From: Gari tellinella
Lineage: Eukaryota; Mollusca; Bivalvia; Cardiida; Psammobiidae
DNA length: 64,000 bases
Direction: 5' to 3'
Assembly: GCA_922989275.2 (NCBI GenBank)
Contig: OV277864.1
Span: forward strand, 6,448,001 to 6,512,000
Of the stretch, positions 47,701 through 54,487 are shown piece after piece. How positions within the stretch are numbered: the stretch's first letter is position 1; the number at the start of each line of letters is the position of its first letter. The notes below the pieces were generated by a model that was not told the origin of the DNA, did not search any database, and worked only from the letters and a program-made list of their open reading frames with translations. The position numbers and the translations under genes are program-made.

Positions 47701-50700
47701 CGGTTTCGTTTTGACACGTCAGAGTATTTTTGAGATGTCAGAGTGTAGCGGTTATTCAGAAACTGAGCTCCAGATAAGACGGTAGTGTCTGTGTTATGTG
47801 TACAAAACGGGCCAGGCTTCCTAAAGATATAAGAGAGTTTATTTGGCTTTCCGTGCCCTATTACTGTATACCTGTGACATACTGTTGACGAAGGCTCCAA
47901 TCACTAACGACCATCGGTTACCGAGCACTTTGTCAATGAGGTAGCCACTCAGGACACTGGTCGCTATCTGGACCCACATTACAGCCGAATAAAACAACAT
48001 GTACTGGGCCACATTGATGTCCATAACGTCGAGAATTTGGTCCTCCAGAGCCGCTGGGTTGTCCAGGACGAAATAGTCCCCTAGCAAACCAACATATACA
48101 TGTACATACACAGAGGTTCACATACCGGTACAGTAAAACCTCTATATCACCACTATATTATGTTATTATTAGAGTATTTACTGTAGGCGACTGTTTAAAG
48201 CAAGGTGACAGTGAAACAGAAAGCTCCTTTAGGAGCTTTCTGTTACTTTCATCTTGCTTTAAAGGGACTCGCAACCGGATGGTGTACTTGTCAAAATAAA
48301 ATAAAATACTCAAATAAAAGCAAATTTGTGGCATTTTTTGGCTTCTGACATTAAAAAATATGATCAGTCCAAAAAAAGTCTCAAGAATCGTCACCGAATC
48401 TTAGTTTTTTTTTTATTTTCCATCGTTTTTCTATAGCGTCAGCTGACGGTATAGTTGTTGTTGTTGCTTCTCTACACGGGCTCAGACACAAACCCGAGCC
48501 GAATAAAGTACTATCAATCGCTACCAGTGAAGTACGTTAATTCGCTACCATATATAGAGAGAGCGCTGGTAGTCGAGGGGATAAAGGCGTTTCCTCATTT
48601 TTCATGTTTGTCTCCGCATGGAGGGTCACGGGTTCGAATCCCACCAGAGCTTCTTTTTTTTTTTTTTAAATGCATTTTTTAACAGAATTTATCATCCTAA
48701 ACTAAATCTTACCCATTTATATAAGCATTCGACATATATTTACAAATTACTATTTTAATGCTAAATCCGGTTGCGAGCCTCTTTAAGCTGTTACGTCTCT
48801 ATTATACAATCAATAAGCCATCGTTTTAGTGGTCGTAATAGTGAGGTTTTACTGTATAACGAAGCCGCGTCTGATCATGATTCGAACCGTTTGAAACTTA
48901 CGAATTGAGCATTTTGGTTTACTTGAAGCCTGCTTTAAAGCAACTTACCGGTACATGTCTTGAATATTGAAAAACAGCTATGGCGATAAGGGTCGTTTAT
49001 TTATGCTTTTCGGTGGATTACCGGAAAAAAGCAGTGGATTTTCATTTGATAATTTCAAGCAGTCGGATTATCGTCACGCGTGCTTCTATTATGAATTTTC
49101 CCCGTAGGGCTCCCTAAGAATCGTAGGCAATCGTGTCTTATCGTTAAATTCCTGCAGTCCGATTCGTCGCGAACCGCTCAACGGAAGAACACGAATCCAA
49201 GATCGGAAGCAACGACGGAATTCCGATGACGTCATATCAATAAATTAGTGACGTCATTGTACGGCAACTGTCACGATAATGTGTTCGATATAAACTTGGG
49301 GCTCCCACGGGTTAAATCATGAACTTTCCCTTTCAATTGTCGAACAATTTCGTTTCAAAAGTGGTTTAAAAGCATAAATAAATAAAATAACTGTTACAGT
49401 ACTTTTTCAGTATAAGATCAAATTTAATCCATTTCGTGAACATATAACGGCTGATGTTCACTCAATGGATTAAATTTCTATCTTATACAGAAAAAAACAG
49501 TTACCCTCTATGTATTGTTCTACCTAGACACTTTGAAATTAAATAATTGCCAATTAGGATATCATTACAACAAGATATTTAACCCATTTCTCAATAAATA
49601 AGCCGTTTGAACGTCTTTAATTGATTCCAATTATACATTCATAAAAATTCACCATATGCCTTAATGAGCATTATGCATTAATTTCAATCTGCTTTAAATG
49701 GTCACCTATTTTCAATACTAGAAACAGGTTATGGGGTAGAGATCTTAACAAAACATGCTTGCACTTCTCATGGTCAATCTCGAGTCACCTGTTTTCATGG
49801 ATCTATGTAGAATATTATGCTTATTTCCGGCTAGGAACAATTCTGAACATAACTTATTCATCCCTGTAACTTTTAAATGGCCAATTCCTATTTCAAAATA
49901 AGTAGAGTAAATTTCAAAATGACAAACAGTGCAGACACTAATCAGAGGGCTCATGTAGGTACCCTTTGATCAAGGTTTACACTGTTTACATGAGACAAGT
50001 GTACTTTTCACTAGTAACTTGTTTGTTAATGATGAATATACTCGTTCAATGACGAGAAAACTCGTCTCTAGGGTTAAATGTGATAAGCAACATATTATAC
50101 ATAACTTCTTTTTTAGACGTGTATAAAAGTCTTACCCTTTCATAGTGTTAGTCTTTTATACACTGGTATTCTAACTTCGTTTTATATTGCTGCCATATCC
50201 GTATGCTCTTATATTGTAAGTAAATATTTTAGCTGATATCTTCTTTCTCAGGAATGTCGCATATATATATAAGCCATAATGTTTTAAAGAAATTATTGTA
50301 TTTGTTTTACAGTGTCTTCTAGGTCGAAAGCGGCCGGTTATAAATACTAAATGACATTTTGTTTTAAATGACATGATGCAAATTTATAAATGAATGATGT
50401 ATTGATGCATGACACTCTAATAAACAATTATTTCTGTCTGGCATATGTTTAAAATGTTTGAATTGATATCTGTATATGTTTGTTATAAATCTCCAGTTAA
50501 GGAGTAAGCGAATAAATTGCTAAAAACAATGACAAAATATTCTGATTTGGAACAAAACTGTGGACACTCGTCTTTAGGTTTCACTACTTTAAATATGTAC
50601 AAATCTAAATTTAACAAATTTTGCAGACGACAATTTCAAAGCAGACTACAGTACGCGAGTTAAGGGTTAAGAAGATGCGAAACTCTTATTTATTTTGCTC

Positions 50701-51444
50701 TAAGTGGTCTGTCGCCTTTTTAATCGCTCTTACTTGTCAAAATCCGGGAACCGGATTCCGAAAATTGACCTTATACTTTCGTTCTTTTTATTTCACACAA
50801 GTTTACTAAATGAAATCATCTGAAAAATACAAAACTGCAAATTCGATTTTCGCATACTTATTTTGGGTTTTGCTGTGGGAATTCATAAAGAACTGAGTTG
50901 CCGTTTGGTGGGCTCAGGAATGAGAAATGAATGCAAAAATTGACGTTGTACTCGATTTTTACTAGTTGAAAGTACGGTACTCCCTATCTACAACGACACC
51001 CAATGAGAGACAAAAATTGTGTGTGTTGTTCGAAGAGGGTCGTTATAGGGAGGCACATGACTTACATTTGCAAACAGCTTGAATAAAGATCAGACACCGC
51101 CTAACGGTTTTCTGTTAAAATGTCCATTATGTTACTTTAAGAAATAAACAGACGACAATTTTAAGCAGACGACATTGCAGCCTTGAATATGTTGAAGATA
51201 ATTTTTCTGTTAATGGAACTGCGACAAGGGTCGTTGTTATGGGGAGTCGTTCTAGGGAGGGAGAACTGTAGCAACATGAGTTCGTACCTATACCTACAAG
51301 ACAGATAAGTGTGAGAACGACATATCTGTACGGTGTCCTGCCTGGGTGACAACAACCGTAGTCGGCATTTGGGTCGTCGGTGGCTGTATCGTCGGCTTCC
51401 TGCACCAAGGGTTGTGTTTTTGATATCTCTATATCTGTATTCAT
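29686..51444 (-). CDS. MFSD1-like lysosomal dipeptide transporter gene (11 exons found, 3' end missing)
   Basis: Eleven exons, each with a recognisable donor, join in phase into about 425 residues. These align along their length with vertebrate MFSD1 (about 465 residues) as I remember it. Visible landmarks are a short acidic cytosolic N-terminus, DNPAAL after the first membrane segment, SGYLIDKV (MFS motif A) after the second, WFKSKELN, FFLDKRGE, a second motif A as SGWLIDKVG, and GISYSLTTAALWPMV. Family members sit in lysosomal membranes and export dipeptides together with the GLMP subunit. That role is inferred by homology, not seen here. Exon coordinates (high to low): 51288-51444, 47872-48080, 44866-44933, 44495-44594, 40259-40358, 34765-34869, 34256-34367, 33586-33642, 32063-32219, 30148-30245, 29686-29798. 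Oddities: exon 8 lacks an AG acceptor, three residues seem missing at the exon 3/4 join, and the last exon was not found. Confidence 0.9.
29819..29919. mobile_element. short M2-like element
   Basis: TTAACCCATTCATG at the left (TTAA 29815-29818) and GGTAAAGGGGTAA at the right enclose GCAGACGACAATATGG. The hairpin core is absent. Confidence 0.45.
30148..30245 (-). CDS. MFSD1-like exon 10
   Basis: Acceptor ATTTCAG, donor GTAAGC, 98 bp, phases 0 to 2. It encodes SILGISYSLTTAALWPMVPY followed by MVELKYCATAFG, the tenth membrane segment. An M1 element starts 12 bases from the acceptor, so the branch point must lie within that transposon. Confidence 0.9.
30257..30467 (+). mobile_element. M1 element, shortened
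   Basis: TACAGTAGAGAACATG at the left and TGTCTTCTCTACTGTA at the right. The core hairpin has lost its GGG/CCC tip (GATCAGACGCTGTGTCTGATC). Length is 211 bp. Confidence 0.8.
30468..31115. other. intron sequence, no recognised element
   Basis: Intron 9-10 sequence. A short GC-richer stretch near 30715-30780 shows no reading frame or repeat structure I recognise. Confidence 0.4.
31116..31285. repeat. imperfect palindromic element of about 170 bp
   Basis: TAGGAATAAACGACATC and GTTGTTTATTCCTAG are the outer arms. Inside, TTACGACGGTATG pairs with CATACCGTCGTGA and AAGCTTCGCGAGGTAAG partly with its partner. The tip is CGCCCTTCGGGCG. Confidence 0.7.
31790..32042. mobile_element. M8 element (about 250 bp)
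   Basis: The termini CAAAAACCTGCCTTATT and AAGACAGGTTTTGTCGTGGC are inverted. The core is a strong GC hairpin, ATCAAGGCCAGCCGCCGCGT against its complement (31957-32001). A sister copy lies at 40377-40625. It ends 20 bases from the exon 9 donor. Confidence 0.75.
32063..32219 (-). CDS. MFSD1-like exon 9
   Basis: Acceptor GTTTTCAG, donor GTAAGAT, 157 bp, phases 2 to 0. It encodes SLAYLISIFAMPVSGWLIDK and the following segments SLYWLFLGLVLGLISHILLA and FTITNPYIPM. The SGWLIDKVGR stretch is the second MFS motif A, and SHILLAFT matches SHMMLAFT of vertebrate MFSD1. Confidence 0.93.
32220..32754. other. intron with a dispersed repeat piece
   Basis: The stretch 32395-32545 (CTTTGAAGGGAAGCCTTCCG, GGCTTGCGGAATGTCGGG, GAGTCTTCCTCCACC) resembles a repeat common in marine invertebrate genomes (from memory, unverified). 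A lone M1 end, TTGTGGAGAAGACGTTATTC, is at about 32620. Confidence 0.35.
32755..33240. repeat. about 23-bp minisatellite in intron 8
   Basis: Units of AATAATAGAGCAATGTCATA repeat about twenty times with variants. A higher-order block of about 105 bp (from TAAAGTAATATAGCAATATC) is present twice in a row near 32815 and 32930. Confidence 0.9.
33586..33642 (-). CDS. MFSD1-like exon 8, abnormal acceptor
   Basis: Donor GTAAATGG, 57 bp. To join in frame with exon 7 (which ends in GA) it must start at GGTTTTCTTTG, giving E-VFFEKKYEKERVAAANIN plus a split S. This matches the GK-VFFTEKFGFSSQAASAIN region of MFSD1. The preceding intron end is CTTTTCCTCTGCAT: a good pyrimidine tract, but T where the G of AG should be. 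No other AG nearby keeps the frame. It is either a base-call or assembly error, or a splice-site mutation. Confidence 0.75.
33803..34046. mobile_element. M6 element (244 bp)
   Basis: TTAA lies at 33799-33802 and 34047-34050. The ends are CTCTTTCCTCCCTGAAAC and GGGTTCAAAGAG. The core hairpin pairs AACAGTGAAGACCCTGATCA with TGATCTGGGTTTTCACTGTT around GGGCTCCTTTCGGAGCCC. The host sequence CCACTTAAAG is the usual motif at the base of other hairpins here. Confidence 0.85.
34256..34367 (-). CDS. MFSD1-like exon 7
   Basis: Acceptor TTTTGTCAG, donor GTAAGGG, 112 bp, phases 1 to 2. It encodes SDVRLANITEFPVTFWLAAL followed by LISCFYWSVFTFVGIG, corresponding to the central loop and seventh membrane segment (vertebrate FIGLG). 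Confidence 0.92.
34765..34869 (-). CDS. MFSD1-like exon 6
   Basis: Acceptor ATTTTAG, donor GTAAGAAT, 105 bp, phases 1 to 1. It encodes TAVCLVSFLCCVVLFFLDKR followed by GENYCLNKELLGTT: the sixth membrane segment and start of the cytosolic loop (vertebrate LAYLDQRAE). Confidence 0.92.
35009..35165. mobile_element. M3 fragment
   Basis: TACAGTGCTCCCTCTCTACA starts it, followed by the inner inverted pair CAACAACACCCAATGGGAG ... GTGTGTTGTTTGGAGGG. It breaks off within a damaged hairpin core. Confidence 0.65.
35166..36010. repeat. degenerate part of the intron-5 minisatellite
   Basis: About ten worn units carry GGCATATATCAACATACAGG, GTCAGTATATTACA and AGCAGTTAATTGTTGAAAT. They are older relatives of the regular 75-bp units at 39123-40258. 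Confidence 0.75.
36011..36774. other. intron sequence with a tRNA-like scrap
   Basis: On the minus strand, GGTTCGAATCC at about 36311-36321 is a perfect B-box, but no convincing A-box or cloverleaf accompanies it. It is probably a SINE remnant. Confidence 0.4.
36872..39122 (-). mobile_element. T2-right, 2251-bp TTAA element
   Basis: The same family as T2-left, in opposite orientation. It starts AGCCGCATTGTG and ends CACAATGGGACT, with TTAA at 36868-36871 and 39123-39126. The flanks join to GCAGCACTTAATACGG, exactly the 75-bp minisatellite sequence, which proves the insertion. It is about 0.5 kb longer than T2-left through extra internal units and a private segment at about 37837-38046. Confidence 0.9.
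37271..37477. mobile_element. M2 element nested in T2-right
   Basis: The counterpart of 21310-21513, inverted: AACCCTTATTCTTCTGC at the left, CACAGGGTTAAAC at the right, core GACGCCGCATTACGCGGCG. Confidence 0.75.
40259..40358 (-). CDS. MFSD1-like exon 5
   Basis: Acceptor TATTTCAG, donor GTATGCC, 100 bp, phases 0 to 1. It encodes GSVAQMNGMGLFYEYISKFF followed by SDGNTILSLTLHV, matching GSTVNMNLMG of vertebrate MFSD1. Its final 15-20 bases and donor are the first, diverged unit of the 75-bp minisatellite. Confidence 0.9.
40377..40625. mobile_element. M8 element (about 250 bp)
   Basis: Ends CCGTGCCATGCCGAAACCTG and TTCTCATGGCACGG. The core hairpin is GATCAAGGCCAGCTGCCGTG ... CAACTGGCCTTGATC. 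It starts 19 bases from the exon 5 acceptor. Confidence 0.8.
40626..40780. mobile_element. M5 fragment
   Basis: TACTGTAAAACATCTCTGTT, then GACTGCTTAAAGCAAGGTAA and AAAAAGCTCCTTC. The right half is lost. Confidence 0.55.
40855..41104 (+). mobile_element. M1 element (250 bp)
   Basis: Canonical: TACAGTGGAGAATCTG left, CAGATTATCCACTGTA right, with a complete hairpin core. It is very close in sequence to the copies at 3.0, 3.4 and 55.1 kb. Confidence 0.92.
41132..41492. mobile_element. M3 element (about 361 bp)
   Basis: Left TAAAGTACTCCCTCCCTTC, right TTTAGAGAGTGAACACTGTA, with inner pair ACAACACACTAAATATTTGT ... TTATTGTGTGTTGTT and core AGATCAGACGCCGGC. Confidence 0.75.
41690..41806. mobile_element. 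M5 fragment
   Basis: It carries TTTTCACCTTGCTTTTAGC, TCAACTAGCCTG, TTCGTGGTCGTTATAGAGG and GGATTTACTGA. The left end and first hairpin arm are missing. Confidence 0.5.
41936..42185 (+). mobile_element. M1 element (250 bp)
   Basis: Left TACAATGGAGAAAACG, right CGTTTTCTCCGCTGTA. The core hairpin has several mismatches. Confidence 0.85.
42186..42892. other. intron sequence with two repeat fragments
   Basis: A truncated hairpin, AAAGCAGGCTTATCTGC ... AACCTGATTTAAG, lies at about 42198-42240. An M3 fragment lies at about 42535-42680 (TTCCTCTCTACAACAACACC, GTGTGTTGTTCGGAGGG). Nothing else is recognised. Confidence 0.4.
42893..43229. mobile_element. M7 element carrying an inserted M2-like piece
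   Basis: The ends CAGGGCTACCATAAGTTG and GAGATATGGCAGCCCTG match 5021-5222. The inner part from TTAAACCCTTTTGCTGCC (about 42964) through hairpin CAGGCACCGCGTCACACAGC is M2-type. Confidence 0.6.
43230..43558. other. no recognised feature
   Basis: Intron sequence. A similar stretch (GGGAATTCA, GGGCTCAGG, ATGAGAAA, TGCAAAAATCGACGTTG) recurs near 50870-50950, so it is a dispersed repeat of unknown type. Confidence 0.4.
43559..43764. mobile_element. M2 element, best-preserved copy (206 bp)
   Basis: TTAA lies at 43555-43558 and 43765-43768. Ends are CCCTTATCCTGC and GCAGGCAAAGGG. The core is GTTTGAATCCAGATCAGACG, then CCGCGTTACGCGG and the inverted arm to CAAACTGTTTGC. The words GATATCGTCTGC and GAATTGTCGTCTGC mark the family. 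Confidence 0.85.
43765..44124. other. intron sequence with a worn hairpin
   Basis: TTTGCCAACAGTTTGAACAA ... GCGGCGTCTCATTAGGATCC (43878-43952) is a damaged M2-type core. Confidence 0.45.
44125..44476. mobile_element. M3 element (352 bp)
   Basis: Left TACAGCGTTCCCTCTCTACA, right GTAGGGATAGAGCACTGTA. The core is a perfect GATCAGACGCCGCGTTACGC hairpin. Its right edge is 18 bases from the exon 4 donor. Confidence 0.82.
44495..44594 (-). CDS. MFSD1-like exon 4
   Basis: Acceptor TTCTTTAAG, donor GTACGTG, 100 bp, phases 2 to 0. It encodes ISLGIAATNMTVRWFKSKEL followed by NMVLGLKLGIARA, matching the SWFKGKELNLVFGLQLSMAR block of MFSD1. Relative to vertebrates, about three residues of the GIGGES turn are absent at its 5' edge. 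Confidence 0.92.
44650..44810. mobile_element. M5 element without clear outer ends
   Basis: The hairpin GGAGACAGTAAAACAGAAAG ... CTTTCAGTTTTACTGTCACC is intact. The terminal ACCTC words are eroded. Confidence 0.6.
44866..44933 (-). CDS. MFSD1-like exon 3
   Basis: Acceptor CTGTTTCAG, donor GTAGGC, 68 bp, phases 0 to 2. It encodes AIFALGALVNSFWVMCLGRM plus IYG, matching VVFALGGIFNAFWLMEFGRF of MFSD1 (third membrane segment). Confidence 0.92.
45159..46285 (-). mobile_element. repeat X, duplicated in tandem
   Basis: Two direct copies (about 45159-45604 and 45772-46205) share ATTCCTTAC, TTTCATTGGTCAAC, CCTGAGTGTTGATTTGCAG and GATGGCCGATTGCTCGACAG. The first is bounded by TTATACTGCAAAG and CTTTGCAGTATAA. 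Between them lies a palindrome of about 180 bp (45599-45784; GTTATACAGTTTCTTCAC and inverse). The second copy ends by running straight into that palindrome's right half. Related sequence lies at 23 kb. Frames up to 150 codons cross it but show no known domain. Confidence 0.65.
46286..46740. other. no recognised feature
   Basis: AT-rich intron sequence. Confidence 0.45.
46741..47113. mobile_element. M4 element (373 bp)
   Basis: TACAGTGAAACCCCTC at the left and GAGGGGTGTTTCACTGTA at the right, with CTAAACCGGACATG inside. The central hairpin has arms GCAGGTTGAATGTAAAGCAG and CTGCTTTACTTTTAACCTGC around GCGCCTTAAGGCGC. Confidence 0.88.
47114..47871. other. intron 2 sequence, nothing recognised
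   Basis: No repeat ends, hairpins or coding signal could be identified. Confidence 0.4.
47872..48080 (-). CDS. MFSD1-like exon 2
   Basis: Acceptor TTTGCTAG, donor GTATAC, 209 bp, phases 1 to 0. It encodes DYFVLDNPAALEDQILDVMD, then INVAQYMLFYSAVMWVQIAT and SVLSGYLIDKVLGNRWSLVI up to MSQ. DNPAAL is the most diagnostic MFSD1 word. SGYLIDKV is the first MFS motif A. Confidence 0.95.
48263..48782. mobile_element. T4, 520-bp TTAA element containing a tRNA-like sequence
   Basis: The ends AGGGACTCGCAACCGGAT and, inverted at the right, AGAGGCTCGCAACCGGAT lie directly inside TTAA sites (48259-48262 and 48783-48786). The insertion point is proven by the interrupted M5. A tRNA-like unit lies in the middle. 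Confidence 0.88.
48561..48651 (+). tRNA. tRNA-like sequence (pseudogene or SINE head) inside T4
   Basis: TAGTCGAGGGG fits an A-box and GGTTCGAATCC is a perfect B-box. AGCGCTGGT at the start pairs, with one mismatch, with ACCAGAGCT at the end. A long variable arm (CTCCGCATGGAG) suggests a type II (Leu/Ser) tRNA. A run of T follows (48653-48667), a possible Pol III stop. The anticodon stem is too worn to name an anticodon, so it is probably not a working tRNA. Confidence 0.5.
48857..49845. other. intron 1 sequence, mostly unrecognised
   Basis: A worn GAAGCCGCGTCTGATCATGA core is at about 48860. An inverted pair, AAGATCAAATTTAATCCATT ... AATGGATTAAATTTCTATCTT, is at 49413-49485. The AAAGCAGGTTGAAAG core type is decayed near 49660-49735. 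Confidence 0.4.
49846..50073. mobile_element. decayed M6 element
   Basis: It contains ATTCATCCCTGTAAC, CAAACAGTGCAGACACTAAT, CAGAGGGCTCATGTAGGTAC and TTTACACTGTTTACATGAG, ending CTAGGGTTAA. Confidence 0.6.
50078..50977. other. intron 1 sequence, no gene
   Basis: M2-type words (TTTTGCAGACGACAATTTC, AAGCAGACTACAG) occur near 50620-50660. The stretch 50870-50950 repeats that at 43440-43530. Confidence 0.4.
50978..51270. mobile_element. M3 element without its hairpin core
   Basis: Left GGTACTCCCTATCTACAACG, right CTAGGGAGGGAGAACTGTA. The inner GTGTGTTGTTCGAAGAGGG and GCAGACGACATTGCAG words are present. The core is reduced to ATCAGACACCGCCTAACGG. It ends 17 bases before the exon 1 donor. Confidence 0.75.
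51288..51444 (-). CDS. MFSD1-like exon 1 with the start codon
   Basis: The reading starts at ATG 51444, followed by MNTDIEISKTQPLVQEADDT, an acidic segment, GCCHPGRTPYRYVVLTLICL, then VGI and a split Gly. The donor is GTACGAA, phase 1. The acidic tail followed by a hydrophobic segment fits the MFSD1 N-terminus. The start is the first ATG of this frame, but no transcript evidence fixes it. Confidence 0.85.
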
Positions 51445-51754
51445 TATTGTGTGTAGAATTACTGTGCACGCTTGTGATACATTGTGGCGACTATTTTGTA
51501 GACTAAAACATGGTATCTACTGAAAAATAAAGTTAGCACAGCAAACAACTTCCTGCAGATCATATTTCAAATATCAACTGCGTAACGCGACGTCTGGTCA
51601 GAATCCAAACTGTTTGTCTACCTAAACGATATAACTTTAAGCAATTTACCTAAAATCTTTATTTGAGGATTGAAAGAAGACGACAATTGTTTAAATAGTA
51701 TGACGTTATATCAGTGAACAGGTTAATCAACATGGTGTATTGTCTTTGTATAAT
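51445..51754. other. upstream of exon 1; no promoter recognised
   Basis: This should hold the 5' leader or promoter of the MFSD1-like gene. I see no clear TATA box or initiator. A worn core, TGCGTAACGCGACGTCTGG, is at about 51580. Confidence 0.35.
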
Positions 51755-51934
51755 CCACAGGTACTTGTCACATACATCTAGATCTATTCACACCCCCTTT
51801 CCTTTTTTTTTTTTACTGTAGTTCTATTATAGATACATCTATGATAGAAGTATAGTAAAAAAAAACAAATATATATATATTTCTTTTTTTTTAAAGGGGG
51901 GGGGGGGGGTTAATTATGTGGCAAGTACCTGTGG
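51755..51934. repeat. 180-bp palindromic element
   Basis: CCACAGGTACTTGTCACATA and TATGTGGCAAGTACCTGTGG are the outer arms. ACACCCCCTTTCC pairs with AAAGGGGGG inside, and GATACATCTATGAT is at the tip. The C and G runs may be length-variable. Confidence 0.8.
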
Positions 51935-52189
51935 TATAATCTGTTTGAAACAGTTTAGCCTATTTTTAAGAGATCTGGTGTATATATACATGTATGCCTC
52001 TGGGACAAAACAACATGCTTGATTTTCATGATTTTCCGCTTTATTTTGACTATCTCATGAATATTCATAAGTATAGAATTATGAATATTAATGAAGTTAT
52101 ACCTCATTTTAACGGCCTGTGTCTCTACTTTACGTTGGTACTTGTTTAATATCTCTAGCTCTCCTAGAGGCAATGCTATAGCCCATTTT

Positions 52190-53886
52190 AGCTCACCTGG
52201 CACGTAGTGCCAAGGTGAGCTATTTTGATCGTCCTCTGTCCGTCGTCCTTCGTCGTTCGTTCGTCCGTCCGTCCGTTCGTCCGTCCGTTCGTCGTCAACA
52301 ATTCTCCTCCGAAACTAATGGATAGATTTTTACCAAACTTGACCTGAATGATCCTTAAATGGTACTCTTTCAATGTTGTTCAAACATTTCCGGTCCGTTG
52401 CATATATAGCTAAAAATAGATTTTTTCAATGAAAACTTTAAAATTTTCTTGTCTGAAACCACAGTACCCTGAGCTTAGATATTTGGCACAATAATCCTCT
52501 TTAGGTCCTCTATCAAGATTGTTCAAATTATGTCCCTGGGGTCAAAAGTGACCCCCGCCCCGGGGGTCGTAAATTTACATAGAGTTACAGTATATAGTGA
52601 AATCTTCAAACATCTTTTTCTCTAAAACTAATATGGCCAGAGTTTTGATATTTGGCATGATGACTCTTCTGGAAGTCCTTAACCAATTGTGTAAATATGG
52701 TTTCGGTCAGTTGCATATCTAGGTCGCAGGAGCTAAAAATAGATTTTTTCAATGAAAACTTAAAAAATCTTCTTGTCTGAAACCACAGTACCCTGAGCTT
52801 AGATATTTGGCACAAAGAATCCTCTTCAGGGTCCTCTATCAAGATTGTTCAAGTTATGTCCCTAGGGTCAAAAGTGACCCCGCCCCGGGGGTCGTAAATT
52901 TACATAGAGTTATATAGTGAAATCTTCAAACATCTTTATCTCTGAAACTAATATGGCCAGAGCCTTGATATTTGGCATGATGACTCTTCTGGAACCCCTT
53001 AACTAATATTATAAATATGGTTTTGGTCAGTTGTATATCTAGGTCACAGTAGCTAAAAATAGATTTTTTCAATGAAATCTCAAAAAATCTTCTTGTTTGA
53101 AACCACAGTACATTGAGCGTAGATATTTGGCACAAAGCATCATCTTTAAGTCCTCTATCAAGATTGTTCAAATTATGTCCCTGGGGTAAAAAATGACCCC
53201 ACCCCGGGGATCGTAAATTTACATAGAGTTATATAGTGAAATCTTTAAAACATCTTTTTCTCTGAAACTAATATGGCCAGAGCTTTGATATTTGGCATGA
53301 TGACTCTTCTGGAAGCCCTTAAATATGGTTCCGGTCAGTTTCATATCTAGGTCACAGGAGCTAAAAATAGATTTTTTCAATGAAATCTTAAAAAATCTTC
53401 TTGTCTGAAACCACAGTACCCTGAGCTTACATTTTTGGCACGAAGCATCATCTTTAGGTCCTCTATCAAGATTGTTCAAATTATGCCCCTGGGGTTAACA
53501 CTGCCAAAGCCCTAGGGGTTGCAGTGTTACATAGAGTTATGTAGTGAAATATTCTTCTCTGAAACTACTATGGCAAGAGCTTTGATATTTAGCATAGTGA
53601 CACTTTTAGATGTTCTTTACCAATATTGCTGAAATGGTTTGGGTCTGTTGCATATATGGGTCATATATGCTAGCTAAAAATAGATTTTTTTTTCAATGAA
53701 GAGTCTTCCTGTCTGAAACCACCCATATACAAAATATTTGACAGCACACTTAATTTTCAAGTTCATCAGAAAGATTTTTGAAATTATGTCTCTGGGGTGA
53801 AATTTGATCCCACCCCAGGGGTCATGTGACCCTTGTGTTGGTTTTTCAAGGTGAGCGATATTTAGGCCCGCATGGGCCTCTTGTTA
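52190..53886. mobile_element. Helitron-like repeat with tandem internal units
   Basis: It begins with a hairpin, AGCTCACCTGGCAC / GTGCCAAGGTGAGCT, and a GTCCGTCCGTTCGTC-rich tract. It contains four or five units of about 300 bp (GGTCGTAAATTTACATAG, TTTGGCATGATGACTC, CAAGATTGTTCAAATTATG). It ends with stem GGCCCGCATGGGCC and CTCTTG. A 3' GC hairpin followed by CTTG is a Helitron trait, but the 5' TC end is not clear. This arrangement is widespread in mollusc genomes (from memory). Minus-strand frames repeat once per unit and are not genes. Confidence 0.65.
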
Positions 53887-54242
53887 CACATAGGGTAGGT
53901 TTGAAAATTACCTGGGGGTTACCATGGTTACCGTTAAACTAAACATATCAGTGACAAAATGAAGTTTTGGAACATCCTAAAATATCGTGTAGAAGACTTG
54001 AACAACGAACAAGTTGATACCCATGAAAAAAGTCTAGCGGGTGGCACGGTAGGTGTTGCTGAGACCCAGCCTAGTACACTCAGTGCAAAAAGAAACGCAC
54101 ATTTTTCATTACACTATAAGTGTTTAGAAGGAACGTTTTTGTGAGTTAATCCTTTCATTAAGGTCATCAGTTTTGTTTGGGGATATCAATGTTGAAAACC
54201 ACAACCTGCACAAATCGGTGCGATGTTTAAAACACGCTGTAG
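53887..54242. other. no supported gene
   Basis: A 61-codon frame at 53959-54144 has no recognised domain. ACTCAGTGCAAAAAGAAACG (54078) is the inverse of CGTTTCTTTTTGCACTGAGT (54617), so 54078-54636 may be one further inverted-repeat element with the M2 copy inside it. Confidence 0.4.
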
Positions 54243-54487
54243 CTCTCTTTCGCTGCCAAATTAATCATGAGATTTTTACTCCATCACCGTTTCATTGTCG
54301 TCTGCTTCAAATTTGTTGTTTTTAATATCGTTTCAAAGTAAGATCCAATGTAGTATGAGTTAAAACATATCGATACGAGTGTCAAACAGTTTGGATCTTG
54401 ATCAGACGCCGCGTTACGCGGTGTCTAATCAGGATTCAAACTGTTTGCAAATGCGCTTTTTGGCGTCATTAAGAGTGAAAGGGTTAA
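54243..54487. mobile_element. M2 element (long variant)
   Basis: CTTTCGCTGCCAAATTAATC at the left, AAGAGTGAAAGGGTTAA at the right. Core GTTTGGATCTTGATCAGACG, GCGTTACGC, then the inverted arm. GTCATT next to GGCG near the right end is also seen at 9.2 kb. Confidence 0.7.

Larger units (their letters stand above)
48129..48856. mobile_element. M5 element split by T4
   Basis: Left TACAGTAAAACCTC, right AGTGAGGTTTTACTGTA. The hairpin arms lie at about 48200-48260. The family sequence GCTTTAAGCTGT is interrupted at its TTAA. Without T4 and one TTAA it is 204 bp, the usual M5 length. Confidence 0.88.

Noticed and set aside
52190..53886. Protein gene with repeated domains on the minus strand
   Set aside because: The similar 78-86-codon frames recur once per internal unit of the Helitron-like repeat and are separated by stops.
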